Assembly: GCF_002836745.1 (NCBI RefSeq)
Contig: NZ_PJAR01000041.1
Location: 62,001 to 126,000, forward strand
DNA: 64,000 nucleotides
Origin: Glaciecola sp. 33A
Lineage (GTDB): Bacteria > Pseudomonadota > Gammaproteobacteria > Enterobacterales > Alteromonadaceae
Reading direction: 5' to 3'
In this document: piece after piece, positions 27,077 through 35,030 of the stretch
Layout: every line of letters starts with the position of its first letter
Position numbering within the stretch: the first letter of the stretch is position 1
Made by a program: the position numbers and the translations under genes
The notes under the pieces: model-generated
Seen by the model: only the letters and a program-made list of their open reading frames with translations
The model's database searches: none
Told to the model about the DNA's origin: nothing

Positions 27077-27667
27077 ATGATTGGACGACGTCATGGGCGT
27101 AACGCCAAGAAAGAAGACGCTGAATTAGACATCACCTCTTTCATGAATTTGATGATTGTATTGGTGCCTGTTTTGTTAATGATGATGGTGTTCTCAAGGA
27201 TTACAGTTGTGGAGTTAATACTTCCCGGCATTGAGGCACTGGGAGCGGATGAAGCTGTTGAGGATCAACGCTTGGAGGTTTTAGTTTCTGATGACTCATT
27301 AAACATCTTTTTTCCACAAGGTTATTTGGTAAAAAGCATTACTAAAATACCGGCTGTGGGCGCAGGCGGCGAAGCGCTTGTTGCCACTGGCGCAGAACCT
27401 ACCTTACAGCACGATTTTAAAGCCTTGCAGAATACTTTAAAGTTAGTAAAGCAAACGTTATTAGACCAAGGAGAGGATAAAAAAGACATTATCTTAATGC
27501 TGCCCGATAGCACAGACTATCAAACCATTATTAGCTTAATTGATGCAACGCGCTCATACAAAGAGGTGTTGGTGACCTCAGTTGTGGATGCTGAGTTGTT
27601 TCCACAAGTATCACTTGCCGAAGCACCAGCAAGGTATGAGTTAAAAAGTGCGGGAGGTGCGCAATGA
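27077..27667 (+). CDS. ExbD/TolR-like subunit 1 (Asn in the usual Asp position)
   Basis: 196 residues: short basic cytoplasmic tail, one membrane helix (about 20-42) and a periplasmic domain. In ExbD, TolR and MotB the helix starts with a proton-carrying Asp in a (F/L)-(I/L/M)-D-(V/I) setting. Here the matching segment is SFMNLMIVLVP, with Asn24 where the Asp is expected; Asp18 lies two turns earlier and might substitute. It is followed by a second ExbD-like gene that keeps the Asp. The two genes overlap by 4 bases, suggesting equal synthesis and a heterodimer in the channel. Confidence 0.88.
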   Translation: MIGRRHGRNAKKEDAELDITSFMNLMIVLVPVLLMMMVFSRITVVELILPGIEALGADEAVEDQRLEVLVSDDSLNIFFPQGYLVKSITKIPAVGAGGEALVATGAEPTLQHDFKALQNTLKLVKQTLLDQGEDKKDIILMLPDSTDYQTIISLIDATRSYKEVLVTSVVDAELFPQVSLAEAPARYELKSAGGAQ

Positions 27668-28236
27668 AGATGTCAGCCCGAGCTAAACGCATGGCTCGCA
27701 ATCATAAACGTCGCACCACTAAGCTTAGCTTAGTGTCATTGATGGATATATTCACGATATTGGTTTTTTTCTTGATGCTTAATGCATCAGATGTGCAAGT
27801 GTTGCAACGTGACGATTCGGTTGAATTACCAAAATCGACAGTAAAAACACCGGCCAAAGAAACCTTATTGTTGATGATCAATGCCAACAATATTTTGTTA
27901 CAAGGCAAGCCTATTGCGAAAACAGCAGACTTATACGAACAGCAAGACTATACAATATTGGCACTGAAAGAAGAATTGTTGTACCACGCATCTCGCACAA
28001 CCAGAGCACCGGCAGATCCAGAGGATCAAGACGCAGAAGGCGATGCGGGTCTTTCAATTACCATTATGGGTGACAAATCGGTTCCATATCAGATATTGAA
28101 GAAAATCATGCAAACCAGTGCTGAATCGGGTTATACCAACATTGCACTGGCGGTAGAAAATCAACTGGAAGCGAGTAGTGAAATTGCACCTGCTGATACA
28201 CAAGCAGATGCTAGCGCTGAAGGTGATGGCTCATGA
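27664..28236 (+). CDS. ExbD/TolR-like subunit 2 (Asp retained)
   Basis: 190 residues: a strongly basic N-terminus, one membrane helix with SLMDIFTILVFFLML (Asp28 in the proton-carrying position), then a periplasmic TolR-like domain with an insertion (about 110-125, acidic) and a long acidic tail. It overlaps the upstream ExbD-like gene and the downstream TonB-like gene by 4 bases each (ATGA type). It is the likely proton-conducting stator partner in this motor. Confidence 0.9.
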   Translation: MKMSARAKRMARNHKRRTTKLSLVSLMDIFTILVFFLMLNASDVQVLQRDDSVELPKSTVKTPAKETLLLMINANNILLQGKPIAKTADLYEQQDYTILALKEELLYHASRTTRAPADPEDQDAEGDAGLSITIMGDKSVPYQILKKIMQTSAESGYTNIALAVENQLEASSEIAPADTQADASAEGDGS

Positions 28237-29222
28237 GTACTTCAAACTTGTCTTCAGCGTACTTTCATTCACTGCTGCCTTGGGAAAGCAGTGATAAAGA
28301 AAATTCAACATTCACTGGTATTACAATTGTGCTGCTGGCACTGACGTTGGCGATTGCATTTTATGTGCAAATTACTGAGTTACCTGAGGTACCCAGAGCG
28401 GAGCGTGATAAGTTGCCGCCGCAATTGGCAAAATTAATTAAAGCTAAGGAACCTGCGCCGCCTAAAGTGATTGAGCCTGAACCAAAACCTGAGCCCGAAC
28501 CTGAAAAACCAAAGCCTGAGCCGGAAAAGCCTAAGCCAGCACCAAAGCCCGAGCCGAAGCCCGAGCCGAAGCCAAAACCGACAGAGCCAACGTTGGAAGA
28601 AAAGACTAAGCAGGCGCGCGAATCGGCAAAAAGTAAAGGTGTACTCGCCTTGCAGGACCAACTCGCCAGCATGCGAGATACGGCTAACCTAGCTAATTTA
28701 GCCAACACTCAGCAAACCCAAGGTGGCGGACAAACAGATACCTCTCAGCGCAAAATTCTGGGCCGAGAAACCAACAAAACCAGTGGCGGTATTAAACTGG
28801 GCAGTTTGAGCTCAGATGTGGGTGCGGCAGGTGAACTTGAAGAACGCAGAAATACTGAATTTGTTGGCGCTGAAATAGGCAAAGCTTCCTTAGCGACTCA
28901 ACAACGTTTAGAAGAAACTCAAGACGTTATTGGTAGCCGCGACCTAGACAGTATTAGACAAATCCTAGACGCTAACAAAGGTGCTGTTTATTCATTATAT
29001 CGGCGCGCGTTGCGTCAAGACCCTTCTATTGAAGGCAAGTTGACAGTACGTTTAACTATACAGCCTGATGGCTCTTTATTGTCAGTCAGATTGGTGAATA
29101 GTGAGCTTGGCGCTCCCGAGTTAGTTGAAAAACTAATAAGCCGAATAAGACTAATTAACTTTGGGACTCAAAATGTCACCGCAACTGAGTTAGAATACGC
29201 GTTCAACTTCTTACCTTTTTAA
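28233..29222 (+). CDS. TonB-like protein with AgmX/PglI-type C-terminus
   Basis: 329 residues. A single membrane helix at about 28-47, then a Pro/Lys/Glu-rich rod (about 73-118, repeated PEPKPEPE and PEKPKPE units) that can span the periplasm, a Gln/Gly linker and a C-terminal domain (about 238-329) of the AgmX/PglI type (LDANKGAVYSLYRRALRQDPS, KLTVRLTIQPDGSLLSVRLV in short), related in layout to TonB and TolA. It is the likely force-transmitting rod from the ExbB/ExbD motor to outer-membrane partners encoded upstream. Last gene of the array. The repetitive proline region produces long antisense open frames that are artefacts. Confidence 0.85.
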   Translation: MSTSNLSSAYFHSLLPWESSDKENSTFTGITIVLLALTLAIAFYVQITELPEVPRAERDKLPPQLAKLIKAKEPAPPKVIEPEPKPEPEPEKPKPEPEKPKPAPKPEPKPEPKPKPTEPTLEEKTKQARESAKSKGVLALQDQLASMRDTANLANLANTQQTQGGGQTDTSQRKILGRETNKTSGGIKLGSLSSDVGAAGELEERRNTEFVGAEIGKASLATQQRLEETQDVIGSRDLDSIRQILDANKGAVYSLYRRALRQDPSIEGKLTVRLTIQPDGSLLSVRLVNSELGAPELVEKLISRIRLINFGTQNVTATELEYAFNFLPF

Positions 29223-29245
29223 TTAACGCTAGCTTGTGAGTTAAT

Positions 29246-29563
29246 ATGAACGATAAAAAATCAAAGGTTGAAGCAGATGAAGCTCCAGCCTTTTCCGCTT
29301 CCCCTGAAACCAATAGCGACTCTGGCAATACTCAGGCGAATAACCCATTGCATGGCGTTAAACTGCAAACAATTATGGAGAACTTAGAGGAACAGTACGG
29401 ATGGGAAGGCCTAGCATACCGTATAAATATTAACTGTTTTAAATCCGACCCCTCGATTAAAAGTAGTCTTAAATTCTTACGCAGAACACCGTGGGCAAGG
29501 GATAAAGTCGAACGATTGTATATAAAAACATTCTATAAAAAGTATAGACCAGAGAGTTACTAA
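29246..29563 (+). CDS. VF530-family (DUF2132) DNA-binding protein
   Basis: 105 residues. A disordered, acidic 32-residue N-terminus precedes the conserved domain: [21 protein letters not shown] (in part), [22 protein letters not shown], the hallmark of VF530 proteins, which are small double-helix proteins reported to bind DNA. Starts 23 bases after the TonB-like gene, but its wide distribution suggests an independent housekeeping role. Confidence 0.9.
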   Translation: MNDKKSKVEADEAPAFSASPETNSDSGNTQANNPLHGVKLQTIMENLEEQYGWEGLAYRININCFKSDPSIKSSLKFLRRTPWARDKVERLYIKTFYKKYRPESY

Positions 29564-29664
29564 CGTACTTACCTACGGTGTGTGGTTTTGCAAATTAGTT
29601 GACGTTTATCCTGTTCGTTGTTAATTTTTAATCGGGAGCAAGCATGCTAAAGAGTTGTTAAACA

Positions 29665-30399
29665 ATGACAAAAATATTCCTCATAATCATCTTAACACTG
29701 GTTGTTTCAGGCTGCAGGTCGACTGACGAACCTACTCAATCTTCCTCTCCGGAAACGCATAACCAAGCAGCCTTAGCAAAACAACAACAGCGCAAAGCAA
29801 AACGACACATTCTGGATTACGCTAAAGCAGACGCCGACTATTATGCATTAGTCGCTAAATTTGAGCGTGATGAGGCCCACGCAAGCGATTTTGACGACAT
29901 CCTTAGGATTTATCCGCTAACCACAAAATACAGCCCGTATGGGAACGTTGAGCAAGCCCAAAAGTTAGTGGCTTTTGCAAGCATGGAAGAACAAAACTGG
30001 GAAGCTTGTTTGCACGCTACCAAGCTCATTTTAGAACAAAATTACACCAGTGTTACGGGTCATTATGGTGCAATGGTTTGTCACTTTGAATCGGGTCAGC
30101 AAGAGAACGGGGAATATCACAACGTCATGCTTGACGGATTTATTGACGCCATTTGGCGCTCAGGAGATGGCAAAACCCCGGCTACGGCCTTTTATATTTC
30201 CAGTACCAATGATTTATATGCTTTTGTGCAACTTAATGGAATGGTCGCAACTGGGCAGTCGCTTGTCTATTTTGAACAAAGGCCTATGAATGCGATTAAA
30301 GTAGAAGACCCTCAAACTAAGCAAGAAAGCACATGGTACTTTGATGTTACCGCGCAGTTTAGACGCGGTATTTTTGATGGTATAGAAAGTCGCAGATAG
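29665..30399 (+). CDS. DUF4919 lipoprotein
   Basis: 244 residues with lipobox VVSGC (Cys17). The mature part matches DUF4919: a helical N-terminus (ADADYYALVAKFERDEAHASDFDDILRIY, in part YYALVAKFERDE) and a C-terminal part with GDGKTPATAFYISSTNDLYAF-like sequence typical of that family. Function unknown. A five-codon frame (ATG 29644 to TAA 29661) with a strong GGGAGC ribosome site ends 3 bases before this ATG and may assist its translation, because the gene's own ribosome site is weak. Convergent with the next gene. Confidence 0.8.
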   Translation: MTKIFLIIILTLVVSGCRSTDEPTQSSSPETHNQAALAKQQQRKAKRHILDYAKADADYYALVAKFERDEAHASDFDDILRIYPLTTKYSPYGNVEQAQKLVAFASMEEQNWEACLHATKLILEQNYTSVTGHYGAMVCHFESGQQENGEYHNVMLDGFIDAIWRSGDGKTPATAFYISSTNDLYAFVQLNGMVATGQSLVYFEQRPMNAIKVEDPQTKQESTWYFDVTAQFRRGIFDGIESRR

Positions 30400-30406
30400 C
30401 AAACGC

Positions 30407-30694
30407 CTAGCGTTTACGCACTGCTTTGTATTGGGATGAGCAATAACCACGACTGACATCGGGACTACGTAGTTTAAGGTGCTTTGTTTTGCGTCCAGTC
30501 ACCCTGGCGCGCCAGTTATTAAAGGTTTTGCGTTTGATATTGCGACGCATAATTTCAATTACTTGGGGCTCAGTTACGCCGAACAAGCGTTCGATTGCTT
30601 CAAAAGGAGTGCGGTCTTCCCACGCCATTTCAATGATCCGCGAGGTTTCATCGTCGCTAAATTGCTTCATTTTTTGTTTAAAACTCATCTGCAT
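30407..30694 (-). CDS. TIGR03643/DUF2805-family small protein
   Basis: 95 residues from ATG 30694 (ATG 30688 also possible). Conserved segments FSDDETSRIIEMAWEDRTPFEAI, FGVTEPQVIEIMRRN and FNNWRARVTGRKTKH (given in parts) identify the TIGR03643 family, a helix-turn-helix-like small protein of unknown role common in marine bacteria. The frame extends upstream to 30745 without a better start. Convergent with the DUF4919 gene. Confidence 0.85.
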   Translation of the reverse strand: MQMSFKQKMKQFSDDETSRIIEMAWEDRTPFEAIERLFGVTEPQVIEIMRRNIKRKTFNNWRARVTGRKTKHLKLRSPDVSRGYCSSQYKAVRKR

Positions 30695-30773
30695 AACATG
30701 TTTACTTATATATTTGCGATTTGGATTAGTTGCTATTACAAGCAATGTTATTGTGCTTAAATCTATAAAAAAC

Positions 30774-32951
30774 TCAAGCTAGTCTGTCTTTAAGGCGCTT
30801 TTCGTTTACCATATTTAATAATTCACCTGCAGCAATGGCATCTGACATTGCGCGGTGATGACGCTGCATGTCAATACTGAAATGTTTGGTGAGATTTGCC
30901 AAAGAGTAGGAAGGCAAACCTTTGTAGTGTTTTCGCATTTCTCTTACAGTGCACAGTTTTGGTCGTCGAAAGTGGCGCTCCAAGCGATTAAACTCTTCTT
31001 TAATAAAGCCGTAATCGAAATTAACATTATGCGCAACAAATACACACCCTTGCGTGAATTCATCAATATCATCAGCCACTTCCGCAAACAAGGGAGCCTC
31101 AGCTACCATGTCGTTGTCTATACCGGTTAATGACGTAATATTATGTGGAATACGGCGTTGAGGATTTATTAATGACTGCCACTGAGCCACCACTTCGCCG
31201 CCAATCATTTTAACGATACCCACCTCGGTGATCCGATGATGTTGTGCTTTGCCGCCTGTCGTCTCAATATCGATGACTGCATAAGGCTGCATGGGGTCGA
31301 CAGTCCAATTTACATTAGTAATACGCACATCAAAGCCCAAGCTCTGAAGTTTTTGGATGCTGAGAAGTTGATTGCGACGTAGTTGATCACCCTCTGATTT
31401 AACCTCTTCAAAACGCAGCTTTTCATTATCTATCAGCATTAAATCCGGAAACCCATCGCTCAAGTTTTTCCAATCTTGAGTCATGGCCTTTAACAATGCC
31501 AATACGGCGTCCAATTTACTGTAGTTAATAAGCAAAATAACACGTTCCAATATGTTTTTGCGCCACTTAAATATAATATTACCCTGACCATAATTTTTTG
31601 CCGCGGATAAGGACAGTTGTTGGATCAACTTGGCCTTTGTGTCGGTACTTTTAAGGCGTTCATCGATTTGTTTTGAGGCAAATTCATAAAATTGATTTGT
31701 TTTCAGCGATGCTGGTATATGTTCAAACTCGTTGGTTAATCCTAAGCCTTGCAGTTCGTATATTTCATGCCAGAAATACAAGCCAAATAACCCGCGCCAT
31801 AATTCATTTTCGGTGCGAAAGGCGCTGCATTCTCGTTGTTCATAATAAGCCACAACACCCCTTTCTACACCTCCTTTGTGCATCTCATCAAGAAGAATAG
31901 TTTGGCTATTTTCGCGGAGCATGTCGGTCAATATGCTGGTGCGCTTTTTGTGATATTTACGCGCTAAAAAGTCTTCAGCAAAGGCTAACAAGTCTTCAGA
32001 TAATGGGGCTTCTATTATGCGTTCTAGTTCAGCTTCAACTTCGTCCTTTAGACCCAGTTTGTAAGCTTCCCGCACCCATTTTTCTTGCGCTATATCGGTG
32101 TTTATCGTTTTGAGAACTCGGATAGCGTCAGTTGCATCCTGCTTTAATAACTCGCAAGCCAATAAAAATTGTACCTTGGCATCTAATTCAACTGCTTTGG
32201 AGCCTATAGGGCTGGGCAACGTTTGAAGTTGATTTAGGGTCTTTGTGTGGGTCAATAGAGGCAATTCGCTGCGTATGTCATTTAATCGTAAGTGCATTAC
32301 AAAAGCTGATTTTGCGCTGGCAATATCGGCGAATCTGGCAAGTATTTGCGCCTGCTCCTTACGAGTGCGCATAACCCCTAAGTCACGCATTGAAAATTGA
32401 TTCAATTTAGACCTAAAATTACCAAAATAGAGATATAAAAAATAACTGATATGTTGTTCAAAATTTTCTTGCCAATATGACTCTGCAACGGTGGTTTTTT
32501 GAACATCATTCACCTTGGCTGAATCTAAGATGCAGGCAACTAATGTCGCTTTAGCTTGAGATTTTTTATACACCAAGACTGGATTTTCAATCAAGCGTGT
32601 CGCGTTCAATTCATCAATGACCTGAATAATTTCGTGTTTGCTCAAATGATTGGCAAAGGCCACGATATTTTTCGATTGCAGTGGTATAAACCAATCTTGT
32701 TGGAACAGAAAATCAAGATTATCAGGAATGTCTTCGATTTCCTCGTAAGTATAAGACTTGGCTTTTACAAATATTGATTTACGGTTAATAAAACGCACGA
32801 GCAGGCATTGCCGTGGTTTCGAAAGAGCCATGAAATCGTCAATGAATTGTTTGTCATTGCAGTCTAATAGAGCGTTACATGGGCCCGTCACAAACTTCAA
32901 AAATTCGTGGAAATGACTTAAATAATAGTAAGTGGGTAAGGGACGCTGCAT
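30774..32951 (-). CDS. FAN1-type VRR-NUC nuclease fused to DEDDh exonuclease
   Basis: 725 residues. Residues 1-90 match the N-terminal helical domain of FAN1-like proteins (YYLSHFHEFLKFV). The middle is TPR-like helical. About residues 500-530 form the VRR-NUC endonuclease core: GFPDLMLID then FEEVKSEGDQLRRNQ, giving the PD...ExK catalytic triad. From about residue 553 there is a full DnaQ/epsilon-type 3'-5' exonuclease: VIDIETTG (Asp, Glu), HNVNFDYGFI (Asp) and HRAMSDAIA (His, Asp), all five DEDDh residues present. FAN1 cuts branched DNA and repairs interstrand cross-links; the exonuclease could process the product. A single-gene minus-strand unit. The fusion of two intact nucleases is notable. 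Confidence 0.88.
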   Translation of the reverse strand: MQRPLPTYYYLSHFHEFLKFVTGPCNALLDCNDKQFIDDFMALSKPRQCLLVRFINRKSIFVKAKSYTYEEIEDIPDNLDFLFQQDWFIPLQSKNIVAFANHLSKHEIIQVIDELNATRLIENPVLVYKKSQAKATLVACILDSAKVNDVQKTTVAESYWQENFEQHISYFLYLYFGNFRSKLNQFSMRDLGVMRTRKEQAQILARFADIASAKSAFVMHLRLNDIRSELPLLTHTKTLNQLQTLPSPIGSKAVELDAKVQFLLACELLKQDATDAIRVLKTINTDIAQEKWVREAYKLGLKDEVEAELERIIEAPLSEDLLAFAEDFLARKYHKKRTSILTDMLRENSQTILLDEMHKGGVERGVVAYYEQRECSAFRTENELWRGLFGLYFWHEIYELQGLGLTNEFEHIPASLKTNQFYEFASKQIDERLKSTDTKAKLIQQLSLSAAKNYGQGNIIFKWRKNILERVILLINYSKLDAVLALLKAMTQDWKNLSDGFPDLMLIDNEKLRFEEVKSEGDQLRRNQLLSIQKLQSLGFDVRITNVNWTVDPMQPYAVIDIETTGGKAQHHRITEVGIVKMIGGEVVAQWQSLINPQRRIPHNITSLTGIDNDMVAEAPLFAEVADDIDEFTQGCVFVAHNVNFDYGFIKEEFNRLERHFRRPKLCTVREMRKHYKGLPSYSLANLTKHFSIDMQRHHRAMSDAIAAGELLNMVNEKRLKDRLA

Positions 32952-33370
32952 ACTTTTGCTACCAAAAAAGAATTAGCATACTAAATAACTGTGTGCATAT
33001 ACAGTATTTTGTTGTAATTAAACTGCTAGGCTATTTGATTTTTTGTTTGCCGAGCTATTTGACGTTCTGTGCGGGTAGTTTGTTTTGAATAGAGTTGAGG
33101 CTCATGCGTTTTTTATGAGCCAATGTTGAAATACTTCATGGGCCTACCGCTCGGGTTCGGAGGCTTATAGCGTGAACCGATCAGGCTGGAAATTTTCTAG
33201 CATTTAATACGTCCAAGTTAGCATTCTATTCGTATTAGATCATGTTAGATTAGACGCAGTGATGATAAAAATAGTGATGCATTAGTTAATCTACTGAGTA
33301 TGAGTGCGGTCCAAAAATCGCGGTTTTTTGGGTGTCGTGTTTAAAAGAAATACGTTTACAGGGTAATAAA
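32952..33370. other. Intergenic region with no gene seen
   Basis: About 420 bases between the nuclease gene and the CPXCG gene, divergent, so promoters for both should be present. No repeat, hairpin or open frame worth calling was found. Confidence 0.4.
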
Positions 33371-33562
33371 ATGACGTTGAGTAACGCTGCAAAATTTGAA
33401 TGTCCGTATTGTATGACTTATAACGAGTTGGAGATTGATGAAGCAAACGATATTGGGCAACAACAAATCGTTGATTGTCACATTTGCTGTTCTCCCATCG
33501 AGCTGAGTATCATCGACAATGGCTTTGGTATTGAGATTATTGCCAAAAGGGATGATGATTGA
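33371..33562 (+). CDS. CPXCG-motif zinc-ribbon protein
   Basis: 63 residues from ATG 33371 (a frame extends back to 33332 but lacks a ribosome site). CPYC at 11-14 and CHICC at 36-40 form a zinc-ribbon-like four-cysteine site, in the layout of the 'CPXCG motif-containing cysteine-rich protein' family. Small cytoplasmic protein of unknown role. Its end overlaps the start region of the flavin reductase gene. Confidence 0.85.
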   Translation: MTLSNAAKFECPYCMTYNELEIDEANDIGQQQIVDCHICCSPIELSIIDNGFGIEIIAKRDDD

Positions 33563-34256
33563 AATGAATAAAAAGCAGGTTAACGTGGAACCAAAGTATT
33601 TTAACGCAAGCGACATTGATAATATGGAGCAACGCGTTAGGGCCAACTTTATTAATTCATTGTCCGGTTTTAAAAGTGCTAACTTAATCGGTACGCGCTC
33701 TCCTAGCGGCAAAGACGGTACCAGAGGCGTTGATAACTTGGCTATTGTCAGTTCTGTTTTCCATATTGGTGCGCATCCACCTTTATTAGGAATGATAATG
33801 CGTCCACATACGGTACCTCGCGACACCCTGCAAAATATTAAAGATACGGGCGAATACACAATTAACCATATATGCGCTTCTATTGTTGAAAAGGCGCATT
33901 GGGCATCAGCGAGATTTGATCCGCAGGTGAGTGAGTTCGAAGAAATAGGGCTAACGCCGCAAACAACGGATCAGGTAAAGGCACCGTATGTATTGGAGTC
34001 ACGCATCAAACTTGGGATGCAGGTGCAAGATATTCAGTTGTTAGCAATTAATCAAACTGAATTGGTTATTGGTCAGATAGTGGAAGTCATTGTAGAACCT
34101 TATTGGGTTAGCGAAGATGGTTATGTTGATATTGAAGCTGCTGAATCGGTAGCAATCTCATCGTTAGACTCTTATCATTTAACCCATCGAGTTGCTCGCT
34201 TGGGATACGCTAAAATAAATCAAAAGCCTTTTACTATACCGCATAAAAAGATATAG
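33552..34256 (+). CDS. Flavin reductase (FMN-binding split-barrel) family protein
   Basis: About 234 residues; the ATG codons at 33552, 33555 and 33564 are all possible and overlap the CPXCG stop. The core (LIGTRSPSGKDGTRGVDNLAIVSS in part, HIGAHPPLLGMIMRP, DTGEYTINHI) is that of the FMN-binding split-barrel flavin reductases (HpaC/Flavin_Reduct). The C-terminal part carries HRVARLGYAKIN. Likely an FMN-dependent oxidoreductase of unknown substrate. A small membrane peptide gene follows at 12 bases. Confidence 0.8.
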   Translation: MMIEMNKKQVNVEPKYFNASDIDNMEQRVRANFINSLSGFKSANLIGTRSPSGKDGTRGVDNLAIVSSVFHIGAHPPLLGMIMRPHTVPRDTLQNIKDTGEYTINHICASIVEKAHWASARFDPQVSEFEEIGLTPQTTDQVKAPYVLESRIKLGMQVQDIQLLAINQTELVIGQIVEVIVEPYWVSEDGYVDIEAAESVAISSLDSYHLTHRVARLGYAKINQKPFTIPHKKI

Positions 34257-34268
34257 CGGAGCGCAATA

Positions 34269-34388
34269 ATGACACCAAATTTAGAGCAGTTACTGTTAGT
34301 TTGCGGGATTTGCGTTAGTGTTGTAGCACTAATTTTTTGGCTGTTAGTTAAGTTGCCCGTTGAACAGAACTGTATTGACGACGATTAG
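34269..34388 (+). CDS. 39-residue single-span membrane peptide
   Basis: ATG 34269 to TAG 34388, preceded by GCGGAGCG as a ribosome site and 12 bases after the flavin reductase stop. It encodes a single hydrophobic helix (LLLVCGICVSVVALIFWLLV) with a short acidic, Cys-containing tail. It is probably co-transcribed with the flavin reductase. Family not known; small membrane peptides are often regulators or assembly factors. Confidence 0.5.
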   Translation: MTPNLEQLLLVCGICVSVVALIFWLLVKLPVEQNCIDDD

Positions 34389-34522
34389 TTAACATGGTGG
34401 TTGTAGACATATAAACTGATTAAACGAGAGATCAAAAATAGCATATTTATATAATTTAACTGGATGACTCTACATTTTTTGTGTATAAGTGTAATGTGAA
34501 GTAAAAAAACTTCGCTATCCCT

Positions 34523-34551
34523 AAAAACTCGCCTCTACTTGGCGAGTTTTT
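34523..34551 (+). terminator. Rho-independent terminator hairpin
   Basis: AAAAACTCGCC (34523-34533) pairs perfectly with GGCGAGTTTTT (34541-34551): an 11-bp stem and 7-base loop with A/T tracts on both sides, so it can work in either direction. It ends the CPXCG/flavin reductase unit ahead of the HiPIP gene. Confidence 0.85.
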
Positions 34552-34615
34552 GCATTTTAGGGGTAGTGTAAAAGAGAATCATTTCTATTTTCGTCTACAA
34601 ATTGGGATACGCACT

Positions 34616-34909
34616 ATGAACAATGTTAATCGTCGTGACTTTTTAAAATTATCAGGCTCTACTCTTATTGGTTTAACTCTTGGCGGCGTTGCATTGCGCG
34701 CTAATGCACAAGAGCAAATTAAATTAGATGACCCCACTGCCGTCGCGTTAAAATATGTCCACGAGTCGGCGGTAGAGGGCCACTACTGTTCAAATTGCCA
34801 GTACATACAAGGTGAAGACGGCCAAGAATGGCGTCCATGCGGAATTTTCCCAGGCAAACTAGTGAATGCTAAAGGTTGGTGTTCAGCTTGGATGCAGAAA
34901 GCGGCATAG
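34616..34909 (+). CDS. High-potential iron-sulfur protein (HiPIP)
   Basis: 97 residues from ATG 34616. The twin-arginine signal NRRDFLKLSGSTLIGLTLGG ends near ANA-Q, so the folded Fe-S protein is exported by Tat. The mature 67 residues have the four HiPIP cysteines in YCSNCQYI, RPCGIFPG and GWCSAWM, ligating one [4Fe-4S] cluster. HiPIPs are soluble periplasmic electron carriers. A terminator precedes and follows the gene, so it is a single-gene unit. Which reductase or oxidase it serves is not visible here. Confidence 0.93.
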   Translation: MNNVNRRDFLKLSGSTLIGLTLGGVALRANAQEQIKLDDPTAVALKYVHESAVEGHYCSNCQYIQGEDGQEWRPCGIFPGKLVNAKGWCSAWMQKAA

Positions 34910-34942
34910 TTTGCGCTAAGCAAAATTTAAGCTAAATTGAAC

Positions 34943-34971
34943 AAAGCTGCTCTTTATGAGCAGCTTTTTTT
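34943..34971 (+). terminator. Rho-independent terminator after HiPIP
   Basis: AAAGCTGCTC (34943-34952) and GAGCAGCTTT (34958-34967) form a 10-bp stem with a 5-base loop followed by a T run to 34971. Confidence 0.88.
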
Positions 34972-35030
34972 ATGCGCTTTTAACCAGTTCACTGTTATTT
35001 TAGTCTGACAGACTTGTTAATAAGCAGTTA

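Noticed and set aside
28361-28708. Long antisense frames across the proline-rich region of the TonB-like gene
   Set aside because: Low-complexity repeats on the sense strand create stop-free antisense frames; composition (Gly/Phe/Ser) is an artefact.
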